Assembly (NCBI GenBank): GCA_963745955.1
Contig: CAVUZI010000007.1
Location: 124,001-188,000, forward strand
DNA: 64,000 nt
Origin: Bog-756 sp963745955
GTDB taxonomy: Bacteria > Actinomycetota > Acidimicrobiia > Acidimicrobiales > RAAP-2
Direction: 5' to 3'
Shown: positions 36,942 through 45,884 of the stretch, in pieces
Layout of the letters: each line of letters begins with the position of its first letter
How positions within the stretch are numbered: position 1 is the first letter of the stretch
Notes under the pieces: generated by a model
Seen by the model: only the letters and a program-made list of their open reading frames with translations
The model's database searches: none
What the model was told of the DNA's origin: nothing
Position numbers and translations under genes: made by a program

Positions 36942-38528
36942 ATGGCGCCCACCACCACGCCCACCGCCGGGCCCCCCACCTCGCACGAACGCCGCTGGAT
37001 GATGCTGCCGGTGCTCTGCCTCTCCGTCTTCCTGGTCGTGGTGGACAACACCATCGTCAACGTGGCCCTGCCCTCCCTCAGCCGCGACCTCGGGGCGTCG
37101 ACCACCTCGCTGCAGTGGATCGTCGATGCCTACAGCCTGGCCTTCTCGGGGCTGCTCCTGGCCGGGGGCGGGATCGGCGACCGGCTGGGCCGCAAGGGCG
37201 TGATGCAGGTCGGGCTGGTCTTCTTCGGGATCTTCTCCGCCGCCGCGGCGGCCAGCCATGCCACCGGCACCCTGATCGCGGCACGGGCGTTGATGGGTGT
37301 GGCCGCCGCCTTCATCTTCCCGGCCACGCTGGCCATCCTGACCACCGTGTTCACCGACCACAGCGAGCGGCAGAAGGCGCTCGGCATCTGGGGGGCGACC
37401 TCGGGGATCGCGGTGGCTTTCGGGCCGATCACGGGTGGGGCGCTGCTCGAGCACTTCTGGTACGGATCCATCTTCCTCGTCAACGTCCCCATCGTGGTCG
37501 TCACCCTCATCGGCAGTCACCTCCTCATCCCGAAGCTCGAGGCCGAGAAGCGCCACCGCTTCGACACCCGGGGCGTGCTCATCTCGACCGCCGGCGTGAC
37601 CCTGCTGGTACTGGCCATCATCGAGGGCCCGCAGTGGGGGTGGGCCTCGGTCGGCACGCTGGCCTGCTTCGCCGCCGCGGCCGCGCTGCTCACCGTGTTC
37701 ACCCTCGTGGAGCTCCGAACCGAGAAGCCGCTGCTCGACGTGCGCGTCTTCACCATCCCCCGCTTCAGTGGCGGGGCGGTGTCCATCGCCGTGGCCTTCT
37801 TCTGCCTGTTCGGCTTCATCTTCCTCGTGACCCAGTACTTCCAGTTCGTCAAGGGCTACTCGGCCCTGTCGGCCGGCGTACACACCCTGCCCTTCGCCAT
37901 CGTGGCCGCCATCGTCACGCCCATCGCCGCGGTGGTGGCGCTCAAGGTGGGGTCGCGGCTCGTGGTCGGCATCGGGTTGCTGCTGATGGGAGCCGGGCTG
38001 GTCACTGCCGGCCTGACCTCGAAACCCGACACCGCCTTCTTCGGCCCCATCATCGTGGCCATGGTTCTGCTGGCCCTCGGGCTCTCCTCGATCACGGCGC
38101 CGGCCACCGAGGCGGTGATGGGCTCGTTGGCGGCCGACCAGTTCGGCGCCGGCGCGGCCGTCAACAACACCACCCGCGAGCTAGGCGGAACTCTGGGGGT
38201 GGCCGTGCTGGGCTCCGTCTTCGCCTCGGCCTACGCCCCGAGGATCATCCGGGCCTTCGGCCCGTACCCCATCCCGGCCGGGCCCAAGCAGGAAGCCCAC
38301 CAGGCCATGGCCGCGGCGCTGGCCATCGTCCACCACGCCCCCGCCGCGGTCCAGCCCCTGTTACGGGCGTCGGCCTTCTCCGCCTTCGGCGCCGGGTTCA
38401 AGGTGGCCTGCCTGGTCGGCGCCGGTGTGGCCGTCATCGGCGCCCTCTACGCCTTCGCCTCCCTGCCCGGCCGGAGCGCGCCCGCCGACCACGCGGTGCC
38501 GGAGCCGGCCGCCACCGTCAACGCTTGA
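36942..38528 (+). CDS. DHA2-family MFS drug/H+ antiporter (EmrB/QacA type)
   Basis: 528 residues with 14 hydrophobic segments. Motifs: LSVFLVVVDNTIVNVALPSLSRDLGAS (DHA2 motif D1), LLLAGGGIGDRLGRKGVMQVGL (motif A), ATSGIAVAFGPITGGALLEHF (motif C, antiporter signature), and NNTTRELGGTLGVAVLGSVF near the C-terminus. It exports hydrophobic compounds in exchange for protons. It has the divergent TetR regulator, the AAGGAG site 5 bases before the ATG, and an intact frame. Confidence 0.9.
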   Translation: MAPTTTPTAGPPTSHERRWMMLPVLCLSVFLVVVDNTIVNVALPSLSRDLGASTTSLQWIVDAYSLAFSGLLLAGGGIGDRLGRKGVMQVGLVFFGIFSAAAAASHATGTLIAARALMGVAAAFIFPATLAILTTVFTDHSERQKALGIWGATSGIAVAFGPITGGALLEHFWYGSIFLVNVPIVVVTLIGSHLLIPKLEAEKRHRFDTRGVLISTAGVTLLVLAIIEGPQWGWASVGTLACFAAAAALLTVFTLVELRTEKPLLDVRVFTIPRFSGGAVSIAVAFFCLFGFIFLVTQYFQFVKGYSALSAGVHTLPFAIVAAIVTPIAAVVALKVGSRLVVGIGLLLMGAGLVTAGLTSKPDTAFFGPIIVAMVLLALGLSSITAPATEAVMGSLAADQFGAGAAVNNTTRELGGTLGVAVLGSVFASAYAPRIIRAFGPYPIPAGPKQEAHQAMAAALAIVHHAPAAVQPLLRASAFSAFGAGFKVACLVGAGVAVIGALYAFASLPGRSAPADHAVPEPAATVNA

Positions 38529-38746
38529 GACAGGCAATCACGCCTGACGCCTGAGCCTAAGACTCGGCATCACGCCTGAGCCTGAGACAGGCAATCATGC
38601 CTGAGCCGGAGCCGGCCATCACCTGAGCCCGAGCCTGACGCCTGAGCCTGAGCCTGAGACTCGGCATCACGCCTGAGACAGCCCGAGACTCATGCCCGAG
38701 GCGGACGCCGACGCACCCTGACGCGGCGACGGAGCGACCGCCGATC
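38529..38746. repeat. degenerate repeats GCCTGAGCCTGAGAC/AGGCAATCACGCCTGA
   Basis: Between convergent genes, GCCTGAGCC, GAGACAGGCAATCA and GACTCGGCATCACGCCTGAG modules are shuffled in about ten copies. No coding potential is seen. Complementary parts (AGGC...GCCT) could form small hairpins, so a diffuse terminator role is possible. Confidence 0.65.
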
Positions 38747-39394
38747 TCAGTCGAAGGCGGGAGGTACGTCGCGGGTGCGCTTCAACTCGAAGAAGCCCGG
38801 GGTGCCGGTCACGGCCAGCACGCCGTCCCACAGCACGCCGGCGGCCTCACCCTTCGGCGCCGGTGTGACCACCGGGCCGAAGAAGGCCCGACCCTCGAAC
38901 GTGATGACCGGCGTGCCCACCTCGTTGCCGACCTGGTCCATGCCGGCGCGGTGGGACTTCTTTATCGCGTCGTCGAATTCGTCGCTGTCTGCGGCGTCGG
39001 CCAGCGAGGTGGGCAGCCCGACCTCGGCCAGTGCCTCTTCGAAGGTGGCGCGGTCCTTCGGCTTCTGCTCGAGATGGAAGCGGTTGCCGAGAGCGGTGTA
39101 GAGGGGGCCGAGCACCTCGGGGCCGGCCGACTGCTCGGCGGCCATGCACACCCGCACCGGACCCCACGCCTCGGCCAGGCGCTTGCGGTACTCCTCGGGC
39201 AGGTCCTCCTTGTCCGAGTTGAGGTAGGCCAACGACATGACGTGCCACCGCACCTCCACCGGGCGCACCTCGGTGACGTTGAGGATCCAGCGCGAGGTGA
39301 TCCAGGCCCACGGGCACAGCGGATCGAACCAGAAGTCGGCCGTCGCCGTCGTGGTCGTCTCGGGGGTTGCTTCGAGTGTTCGGGTATCGGTCAC
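38747..39394 (-). CDS. DsbA-like thioredoxin-fold protein, mycothiol-dependent nitroreductase Rv2466c family
   Basis: 215 residues from GTG behind GAGGAGCG. FWFDPLCPWAWITSRWILNV is the family's active-site region. Rv2466c-type enzymes carry CPWC, and here the second Cys is Ala (CPWA), leaving only the nucleophilic Cys. Other family motifs: WHVMSLAYLNSDKEDLPEEYR, DQVGNEVGTPVITFEGRAFFGPV and the cis-Pro in GTPV. Rv2466c reduces nitro-prodrugs with mycothiol, and monothiol forms work through mixed disulphides. Upstream neighbour 39522 is co-directional with a 127-base gap. Confidence 0.82.
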   Translation of the reverse strand: MTDTRTLEATPETTTTATADFWFDPLCPWAWITSRWILNVTEVRPVEVRWHVMSLAYLNSDKEDLPEEYRKRLAEAWGPVRVCMAAEQSAGPEVLGPLYTALGNRFHLEQKPKDRATFEEALAEVGLPTSLADAADSDEFDDAIKKSHRAGMDQVGNEVGTPVITFEGRAFFGPVVTPAPKGEAAGVLWDGVLAVTGTPGFFELKRTRDVPPAFD

Positions 39395-39521
39395 GGCGCT
39401 CCTCGGCGGTCGATCGGCAGTCTCGATCTGGTCACAGGCCGGACACGAAGAATTGCACCCGGCTCCGCCTTGCACAACGCCGACCGTCGCCGTCCTGTTC
39501 CCCCACGGACCGGCGACGGAG

Positions 39522-40397
39522 CTAGTCCAGACCGAGGACCCGCAGGGCGTTGGTGCGCAGGAACTTGGGCCAGACCTCGTCCTTGAACCCGACGGCCGGG
39601 AGCTCGCCCATGATCCGCTCGAAGGAGAGGCCCATCGGGAAGTAGCCGGCGTAGATGATCTTGTCGGCCCCGCGGGTGTTGGCATAGTCGATGATGGCCT
39701 GCGGGTAGTACTTGGGGGCGAAGGCACTGGTGGAGTAGTGCAGGCCGGGCCACTTGAGCATGAGCTTCACGGCCAGGTCGGTCCACGGCTCGCACCCGTG
39801 CCTGGTCACGAAGACCAGCTCGGGGAAGTCGAACATGACCTCGTCGATGAGCTCCACGTGCTGACAGGCGGCCTTGAGGCGCGGCCCGGGAATGCCCGCG
39901 CAGCAGAAGATCGGGATCCCGAGCTCGACGCACTTGGCGTAGAGCGGGTACATCTTCTTGTCGTTGATGGGAACCTGGGGGAAGGTGCCGGCGGGGAAGA
40001 AGCCGACGGCGCGGACGCCGTAGGTCTCGTACTGGTCGACGAGGCGCCTGATCCCGACCATGCCGTCGTTGGGGTCGGCGTTGGCACAGGGAATGAAACG
40101 ATCGGGGAAGCGCTTCAGGGCATCGGCGCCCACCCCGTCCGGGTCGTCCACCCCCACCATGGACATCTCCACGCCCCACAGGTCCATCTCGCGCAGGGTC
40201 ACCCCCACCGGGTCGGCCGAGCCCTCGAGCTCCTTGCCCGGGACACCCTTGAAGATGTACTCGACCGGGAACTCGAACTGCTCCTTGGACTCGACGTCCT
40301 TGGTCTGGCGGGTGATGAAGCGGTAGGCCTGTTTCATGTCCGCGTGTGGGAACCCCACCATGGTGTCCACCACGCCCACGTCCTTCGGCATGACCAT
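39522..40397 (-). CDS. amidohydrolase-2 family protein
   Basis: 291 residues, ATG at 40397 with GAGAGGA upstream. It is a TIM-barrel amidohydrolase_2 by overall pattern: VDTMVGFPHADMKQAY, FIPCANADPNDGMVGIRRLVDQYETYGVRAVGFFPAGTFPQ, LGIPIFCCAGIPGPRLK, ELVFVTRHGCEPW and KIIYAGYFPMG. The usual N-terminal metal HxH is not visible at VVDTMVGFPH, but the later barrel His (RHGCEPW) and a Tyr/Gly replacing the terminal Asp region are kept. This subfamily is common in actinobacteria, and its reaction is unknown to me. Confidence 0.78.
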   Translation of the reverse strand: MVMPKDVGVVDTMVGFPHADMKQAYRFITRQTKDVESKEQFEFPVEYIFKGVPGKELEGSADPVGVTLREMDLWGVEMSMVGVDDPDGVGADALKRFPDRFIPCANADPNDGMVGIRRLVDQYETYGVRAVGFFPAGTFPQVPINDKKMYPLYAKCVELGIPIFCCAGIPGPRLKAACQHVELIDEVMFDFPELVFVTRHGCEPWTDLAVKLMLKWPGLHYSTSAFAPKYYPQAIIDYANTRGADKIIYAGYFPMGLSFERIMGELPAVGFKDEVWPKFLRTNALRVLGLD

Positions 40398-40534
40398 GTC
40401 GGTTGCCGTCCTCTCCGGACCGTCCGCAGCCCTCCGGGTCGGAGCGGTGGTGGGACGGTTCGGCGCGGATGTTATCCGTTGGCCTGTCCGGCCTCCACCG
40501 GCCCGGCGTCGGCAAGGCGAACTGCTTCGAAAGT

Positions 40535-40540
40535 TATACT
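40535..40540 (+). promoter_or_regulatory. -10 box of a probable leaderless vapBC transcript
   Basis: TATACT lies 7 bases before the antitoxin ATG at 40548, so transcription should begin at or next to the start codon. No Shine-Dalgarno is visible. Confidence 0.6.
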
Positions 40541-40547
40541 TAACGGT

Positions 40548-40766
40548 ATGACTTCTCGAATAGGACCGAAAGGGCAGGTGGTGATACCTAAGCCCATGCG
40601 GGATGAGCTCGGGATCGCTCCGGGTGACGAGGTCGACTTCACGCTGGAGGAGGGTGCAGTGCGGGTCGAGCCGAGGCGAGGGCGACCGAGCCTTCGTGGA
40701 CAGTTCGCCGGCCTCGGTCTGACTGCGGCGCTCGAAGCGGACCGCCGAGCCGAACGGGACCGTTGA
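40548..40766 (+). CDS. vapB: AbrB/MazE-type antitoxin (VapB-like)
   Basis: 72 residues with the swapped-hairpin SpoVT-AbrB domain: SRIGPKGQVVIPKPMRDELGIAPGDEVDFTLEEGAVRVEP. A C-terminal segment (LRGQFAGLGLTAALEADRRAERD) probably wraps the toxin. It binds its own promoter in this family. The ATG has no ribosome-binding site but sits 7 bases after TATACT. Its stop overlaps the toxin TTG start by four bases, the hallmark of a TA operon. Confidence 0.88.
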   Translation: MTSRIGPKGQVVIPKPMRDELGIAPGDEVDFTLEEGAVRVEPRRGRPSLRGQFAGLGLTAALEADRRAERDR

Positions 40767-41149
40767 CCGACTGCCTCGACTCGTGGGCGGTTCTCCGCTG
40801 GCTTGAGGGAGACGAACCGGCGGCAAGCCGTGTCGAGCGGTCATTCGAAACTCGACCGCTCATGAGCTGGATCAATCTCGGTGAGGTCTCCTACGTGGTC
40901 CATCGGGCAACAGGGGCGGACCGCGCGCGAGAGGTCATCGGTGACCTACGGCATCGACTCCAACTGGATCTGCCGACCGGTGCTCGGGTGCTTGAAGCAG
41001 CTTCGATCAAAGCCAGGTACGCGCTGGCCTACGCGGACGCATTTGCCGTCGCCACCGCGCTGGCTCACCGTGCGACCTTGTTGACAGGCGACCCCGAGAT
41101 CCTCGACGACGGAGACCGGACCTGGCCGGTGGAGGACCTTCGTCGGTGA
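40763..41149 (+). CDS. vapC: PIN-domain toxin (VapC-like ribonuclease)
   Basis: 128 residues. Seen: an N-terminal acidic DSWAVLRWLEGDEPA (first PIN Asp), EVSYVV (Glu in the second position), and LAYADAFAVATALAHRATLLTGDPEI with the two other acidic residues of a Mg2+-dependent ribonuclease. It starts at TTG, overlapping vapB (TTGA). With vapB it forms a type II toxin-antitoxin pair. The likely target is tRNA or rRNA, by family only. Confidence 0.88.
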   Translation: MTDCLDSWAVLRWLEGDEPAASRVERSFETRPLMSWINLGEVSYVVHRATGADRAREVIGDLRHRLQLDLPTGARVLEAASIKARYALAYADAFAVATALAHRATLLTGDPEILDDGDRTWPVEDLRR

Positions 41150-41196
41150 GCGGTTCGGGGCACGCACGGTCCGGGGTGCGCATTGACCAGTTGGAG

Positions 41197-42015
41197 TCAC
41201 CTGTCGGTGCCCTGATCCGGAGGTCCGGCCGACCGGGCCGTCCACCGGCCGTCGCGCCGATCCACCACCACGGGCACGCCGAATGCGGCGGAGACCGCCT
41301 CCCAGGTCAGGACGTCGGCCACCGGTCCTGATCCGACCAGCGCCGCGCCGCGCAGCAGGGCGGCATGGGTCACCCCGGGCGGGATCTCCTCCAGGTGGTG
41401 GGTGACCAGCACCAGCGGAGGGACGGCCGGGTCGGCGGCCAGGTCGGCCAGATGGGCCAGCAGCCGCTCTCTGGCCCCGAGGTCGAGGCCGGCCGCGGGC
41501 TCGTCCATCAACAGGAGCTCGGGGTCGGCCATCAGGGCACGGGCCAGCAGGACCTGTTGGCGCTCGCCCTCGGACAGCAGGCCGAAGGGCCGCTCGGCGA
41601 AGGCCTTTCCGCCGAAGCCGGCCCGGTCGAGCAGCGTGCGGGCCTGGTCCCGGTCCTCGTCGGTGTACTCGTGCCACCAGGTCTCCAACGCCGCGTGGCG
41701 GCCGGTCAGCACCACGTCGAGGGCGGCCAGCTCGGGCCGCAGGGTCCGGCCCACCGATGCGCTGACCACGGCGATGCGCGTCCGCAGCTCACGCATGTCC
41801 ACCTGCCCCAACTGCTGGCCGAGAATGGTCACCACCCCGCGGGTGGGCCACAGCGACGACCCGACCACCCGCAACAGCGTGGTCTTGCCCGAGCCGTTCG
41901 GGCCCAGCAGGGCCCACCGCTCCCCCGCGCCCACCGACCAGGTGATGTCGTCGAGGAGGGGGGTGCCGCCACGCACCACCGACACGTGCTCGAGCCGGAT
42001 CACCTCCGTGTTCAT
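41197..42015 (-). CDS. ABC transporter ATP-binding protein
   Basis: 272 residues. Walker A GPNGSGKTT (residues 38-46), Q-loop region GRTLRPEL, signature LSEGERQQ (147), Walker B LLLMDEPAAGLDLG (167) and H-loop VTHHLEEI. It is a complete stand-alone ATPase. No permease or substrate-binding gene is adjacent, so its partner is elsewhere. The WWHEYTDED segment and early IxLEHVSVVRGG resemble the ModF/ YfiA-like importer or mutator ATPases more than drug exporters. The substrate is not inferable. Frame intact. Confidence 0.85.
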   Translation of the reverse strand: MNTEVIRLEHVSVVRGGTPLLDDITWSVGAGERWALLGPNGSGKTTLLRVVGSSLWPTRGVVTILGQQLGQVDMRELRTRIAVVSASVGRTLRPELAALDVVLTGRHAALETWWHEYTDEDRDQARTLLDRAGFGGKAFAERPFGLLSEGERQQVLLARALMADPELLLMDEPAAGLDLGARERLLAHLADLAADPAVPPLVLVTHHLEEIPPGVTHAALLRGAALVGSGPVADVLTWEAVSAAFGVPVVVDRRDGRWTARSAGPPDQGTDR

Positions 42016-42061
42016 GGCCCCTCCGGACTGACGACGGGCTTCGCTGGTCGGCGCCAGGATA

Positions 42062-42187
42062 ACCGGCAGGGCTGACCGGCAGGGCTGACCGGCAGGGAGT
42101 GGGTACGGGCGGGTTGACCGCCAGGGAGTACGGGCGGGTCGACCGGCACGGCTGACCGGCAGGCAGAACGGACGGGGCGTCCGGCAG
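42062..42187. repeat. tandem GACCGGCAGGGCT / GGGAGTACGGGCGGGTC repeats
   Basis: Imperfect units CCGGCAGGGCTGA (three in a row), then two GGGAGT(GGG)TACGGGCGGGT(T/C)GACCG, then more CCGGCA units. They sit between the ABC gene start and the HAD start, so this tract is in a promoter region and not a 3' end. Confidence 0.7.
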
Positions 42188-42226
42188 CCGTGGCCCCGGG
42201 TGGATCACCCCACTACATTCGCCACC

Positions 42227-42841
42227 ATGACCGTGCGCCGGGCCGACCTCGTGCTGTTCGATCTGGGCGGGGTCATCATCGAGCTCAAAGGGGTGGGGGT
42301 GATGCAGGAGCTGGCCGGGATCGAGAGCGAGGAGGAGATCTGGCTCCGGTGGCTGACCAGCCCGTGGGTGCGACGGTTCGAGAGCGGCCGGTGCTCGGCC
42401 GACGAGTTCTCGAACGGCGTGGTCGCCGAGTGGGAGCTGCCCATCTCCGCCCAGCAGTTCATGCACGCCTTCCGGCAGTGGCCGACCGGTCCCTTCCCGG
42501 GGGCCTCGGAACTGCTGGCCGAGGTCCGGGGCACGGTTCCCATCGGCTGCCTGAGCAACACCAACACCGCCCACTGGGAGTTCCAGGTGGCCAGCTGGCC
42601 CATCCTCGATCTGTTCGACTACCGGTTCCTCTCCTTCGACCTCGGCCTGGTCAAACCGGACCCCGCCCTCTTCGAGACGGTGGCCGAGCGCCTGCCCGTG
42701 GGCCGTGACCGGGTGCTGTTCCTCGACGACAACGCCATCAACGCCGACGCCGCCCGCTCGGCCGGGTTTCTGGCCGGGCACGTGCGCGGGGTCGACGAGG
42801 CCAGAGAGGTACTCGTGCAGATGGGTGTGGTCGAGGGGTGA
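42227..42841 (+). CDS. HAD-superfamily hydrolase (subfamily IA-like)
   Basis: 204 residues. LVLFDLGGVII supplies the nucleophile Asp, with Gly at +2 as in YihX-type HADs. IGCLSNTN is motif II, and LVKPDPALFETVAERL and LFLDDNAINADAARSAG are motifs III/IV. It is a small phosphatase or phosphoglycolate-type enzyme, cytoplasmic, Mg2+-dependent. The ATG at 42227 has TACATT seven bases upstream and no Shine-Dalgarno, so it is probably leaderless. Single gene; substrate unknown. Confidence 0.88.
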   Translation: MTVRRADLVLFDLGGVIIELKGVGVMQELAGIESEEEIWLRWLTSPWVRRFESGRCSADEFSNGVVAEWELPISAQQFMHAFRQWPTGPFPGASELLAEVRGTVPIGCLSNTNTAHWEFQVASWPILDLFDYRFLSFDLGLVKPDPALFETVAERLPVGRDRVLFLDDNAINADAARSAGFLAGHVRGVDEAREVLVQMGVVEG

Positions 42842-42847
42842 CCGGGA

Positions 42848-44407
42848 TCAGTGCGGGACCACGGGTGGCGCCCCGCCGGGGGTGATGGCGGCGATGCCGG
42901 CCGGGTGGGCCGAGTACGAGGAGCCGATGCCGGTGACCACCGCGTCGCCCACCGTGGCCACGCCCGACCAGATGGGGCCGGGAACCTTCACCGTGGTGAC
43001 GAGCGCGCCAGTGGCCGCGTCGCGGACCAGGAGGATGTTGCCGACGATGGCCGGACCGTTGAAGGTCATGCCGCCGGCGACGGTGGTGGGCGCAAAGGAG
43101 GCGGCCGTGTCGGCCTGCCAGGCGATGGCACCGGTGGTGGCGTCGAAGGCGTTCACGCTCGGCTCCTGGGTGGCCGTGTCCCGTGGGTCGGACGGGTCGC
43201 ACAGGATCTGGGTGTCCTTTTCGAAGTGGCCGAAATCCCCGAGAGCGGTGGAGCCGTACACCCGCTGCCCGTCGTAGGCGGTGGTGGCGATGAACCCGCC
43301 GGAGAACCCGCCGAAGACGACGTTGGTGGCCCACACGAGGTGGCCGGTGGCTGGGTCCAACGAGTAGTAGGTCCCGTCCTTGCCGCCCACGCCGAGGAAA
43401 GTGGCCGTCCCCCGGGGTATGATGCCGGCGTTGGGCGTGGCCCCGAAGTCCCAGTCGCAGGCGGTGGCGGGGAGGGGCGGGCGGTAGACCCAGGCCAGCT
43501 TCCCGGTGTCGATGTGCACGGCGATGACCGAGTCGGACAGGGGCCCGGTGTTGGAGAAGTCGCAGTCGGCGGTGTCGAACACGACGAGCCCGGGGCCGGG
43601 CAGCACGGTGCCCGACGACCACACGCTCCCGCACCCGTTGTTGAGCACCCGGCCGGCCGGGTCCACGTCGGTCTGGAGCTCCCACACCGGCTTGCCGGTG
43701 TCGAGGTCGGCGGCGGCGACGTAGCCGCGCTCGCCGTTCTGCCCGTCGACATCGACACCGAAGAGCACCTTGTCGCCGACCACCACCGGCGAGGAGAAGA
43801 TACGGGTGCCGTCCTTGTCGGGGTCGGGTGGACGCTCGGGCCGCCCGGTGTAGTCGTGGCGCCAGTAGAGCGCGCCGGTGGCGGCGTTGAGCGCGTAGAG
43901 CGTGTAGCCGCCGGCGAAGATGACCAGATCGGGGCGGGTGCCGCTCCCTGACTGGTACCAGGCCGACGCGGTGATCAGGCCGCCGTCCGACGTGGCGTCC
44001 CGCGGCTGCTGGCCCGGGTACGGGGTCACCGCGTCCTGCGGGCTCAGCTTGTACTTCCAGCGCACCGCCCCCGTCTCGAGATCGAGGGCATAGAAGGAGT
44101 CGTCCCACGAGCCGGCGTAGACGGTGCCGTCGACCACCGTCGGGGTGGCCGTGACCACATCGCCGGTGGGGAAGAACCAGGCCACCTTGAGGCGCTTGGC
44201 CGTCGACAGGGTCAGCGTGGTCCGGCCGTGGAAGGTGTGCTGGGCGTCGTGACCGTAGGTGGGCCAGTCCCACGGGCCGGCGGCGATGGGAACCGATTGC
44301 ACCACCGGGGCGGTCGACGGTCCCGAGCTGCAGCCGGCCAGGACGGCGGCCGCAACCAGCCCGCAGGCCGGCACCCGCCAGAGCCGGCGCCGGACCGTCA
44401 CCTCCAT
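42848..44407 (-). CDS. exported PQQ-like beta-propeller lipoprotein
   Basis: 519 residues. A lipobox (LVAAAVLAGCSS) shows that Cys becomes the acylated N-terminus. Then WPTYGHDAQHTF introduces an eight-bladed quinoprotein-like propeller, with many blade turns of type GAVRWKYKL, DGTVYAGSWDDSFYALDLETG, GKPVWELQT, GKLAWVYRP and GYTLYALNAATGALYW. Several Cys suggest extracellular disulphides. It resembles polyvinyl-alcohol-dehydrogenase-like PQQ_DH propellers. Whether it binds PQQ is unproven, as no PQQ biosynthesis gene is in the window. It forms a likely operon with the next lipoprotein. Confidence 0.82.
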   Translation of the reverse strand: MEVTVRRRLWRVPACGLVAAAVLAGCSSGPSTAPVVQSVPIAAGPWDWPTYGHDAQHTFHGRTTLTLSTAKRLKVAWFFPTGDVVTATPTVVDGTVYAGSWDDSFYALDLETGAVRWKYKLSPQDAVTPYPGQQPRDATSDGGLITASAWYQSGSGTRPDLVIFAGGYTLYALNAATGALYWRHDYTGRPERPPDPDKDGTRIFSSPVVVGDKVLFGVDVDGQNGERGYVAAADLDTGKPVWELQTDVDPAGRVLNNGCGSVWSSGTVLPGPGLVVFDTADCDFSNTGPLSDSVIAVHIDTGKLAWVYRPPLPATACDWDFGATPNAGIIPRGTATFLGVGGKDGTYYSLDPATGHLVWATNVVFGGFSGGFIATTAYDGQRVYGSTALGDFGHFEKDTQILCDPSDPRDTATQEPSVNAFDATTGAIAWQADTAASFAPTTVAGGMTFNGPAIVGNILLVRDAATGALVTTVKVPGPIWSGVATVGDAVVTGIGSSYSAHPAGIAAITPGGAPPVVPH

Positions 44408-44435
44408 GTGTGCCCCCGGTCCACGTCCGGCGCGG

Positions 44436-45803
44436 TCAGCCGAAGCCGGCCGTGGCCGCGGCGTTCGATGTGGGCCCGGCGTCGGGGGCGGGGTTCTCCG
44501 ACGGTCCCGACAGGGGCTTGGCGATCTTGCCCGTCGGGTACGGGCAGACCTGGTGGGCGGGCACGCACATGGTCACGCTGGTCGGGAAGTCGAAGCCGGT
44601 GGCGATGGCCACCGGAGCGGACGGTTGGCCGTTGGTGAAGGTTACCTTCATCACCCGTCCCCCGTAGTTGGCCGGGCCGCATCCGGTCAGGGGTCCGGTA
44701 CAGGTGACGTGGATGTCAATGAAGTACAGCGTCCCGTCGGGAGCGAAAGCCATGCCGAACGGGTTGTACTGGTTCGGGCTCCTGCCCAGCTCGGCGATGG
44801 TCGTGCCCGGCACCGATCCCCGTCCCGGCTCGGGTTGGCCGGTGCCGGTCACCCACTGGATGGACGGGTTCCCGATGTAACTGCTGACGGCGAAGCAGTC
44901 ACAGGTCGGGTCCTTGGCGATGCCGGCCGGGAACTGCAGCCCCTTCACGAAGGTCGACAGCTGGACCTTGCTCCGGGGGTAGATCCCGCCCGGGCAGTCG
45001 GAGGCACTGGCCGGCATCGACGAGGCGGCGAAGCGGAGCACGCTCTGGGTGCCGACGTTCGGGACGAGGATGTCGCCGTTGTCGGCCAGGGCCATCATCC
45101 CGGGCTGGGCCAGCCCGCCGGTGCCGTCGGTGTGATGGGGGCCGGTCCCGCCCGCCGTCGGTCCGTAGACGATGCAGTAGCTCGTGTAGTGGGGCGCGAA
45201 CCACTCCACTAACCTCCCGCTGCTGGGCGAAGGGAACTGGCCCTGGGCCGTGGCGATGTCGTTGCCGAAGACGTTGCCGGCCTTGTCGACGGCGCACCCG
45301 GTATAGGTCTGGTTGTTGTTGAACACGCCGTCGGCGGTGGGTGGCGAATCGCTGCCGATGGTCTGGCCGGGCATCTTGAAGGGACCGGGGACGTAGAGGG
45401 TCTGTCCGCTGAACGAGCCGTTGGGCTCGTCGAGCTCCTCGCCGTCGGCCGGCTGCTTGTAGGGCTTGGCGCTCCCGATGTCGCGCTGGGCCGGAAGGGT
45501 CGGGTCGTAGCCCACGACGAAGCGGCCGTCGGGCAGCAGGCACATCTGCCCGTTCGGGTCCCAGGGTGGGGTGAGCTGGCCCTGGGTCCCCGAGGGCATG
45601 GACAAGAAGTCCTCCTCCTCGTTCTGGTCCCAGTACACCAGGTAGCCCGACGTGGGTGCCTTGCCCCCGGCGACCAGCGCCACGCTGCTGTTCGTGGCCG
45701 TCGACGACGTCGTCGGCGACGAAGATGAAGACGAGCACGCGGCCACCAGCACGCCGCCGAAGCCGACGGCGGCCAGCACCGTCAGAATCCCCCTGATTCG
45801 CAC
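44436..45803 (-). CDS. exported NHL/SMP-30-like beta-propeller lipoprotein
   Basis: 455 residues from a GTG behind GAGAGGTGGGGG. A lipoprotein signal (VAACSSSSSS) is followed by a Thr/Ser spacer. The mature part has repeated DGxxxxxDxxNNR/VY-type turns of SGL/NHL propellers (GKAPTSGYLVYWDQNE, DGRFVVGYDP, FGMAFAPDGTLYFIDI) and conserved disulphide-prone Cys. It lies 28 bases upstream of the PQQ-like lipoprotein and is co-directional. Both being lipid-anchored propellers suggests a shared extracytoplasmic function, possibly carbohydrate or lactone oxidation, without direct evidence. Confidence 0.78.
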   Translation of the reverse strand: MRIRGILTVLAAVGFGGVLVAACSSSSSSPTTSSTATNSSVALVAGGKAPTSGYLVYWDQNEEEDFLSMPSGTQGQLTPPWDPNGQMCLLPDGRFVVGYDPTLPAQRDIGSAKPYKQPADGEELDEPNGSFSGQTLYVPGPFKMPGQTIGSDSPPTADGVFNNNQTYTGCAVDKAGNVFGNDIATAQGQFPSPSSGRLVEWFAPHYTSYCIVYGPTAGGTGPHHTDGTGGLAQPGMMALADNGDILVPNVGTQSVLRFAASSMPASASDCPGGIYPRSKVQLSTFVKGLQFPAGIAKDPTCDCFAVSSYIGNPSIQWVTGTGQPEPGRGSVPGTTIAELGRSPNQYNPFGMAFAPDGTLYFIDIHVTCTGPLTGCGPANYGGRVMKVTFTNGQPSAPVAIATGFDFPTSVTMCVPAHQVCPYPTGKIAKPLSGPSENPAPDAGPTSNAAATAGFG

Positions 45804-45884
45804 TGTTCCCCCACCTCTCCGTCAAGCCGGCCGGACGCAGCCGGTCGTCATAGTAGAAGACGTGCCGGTACCGTGCCCGCCCGG

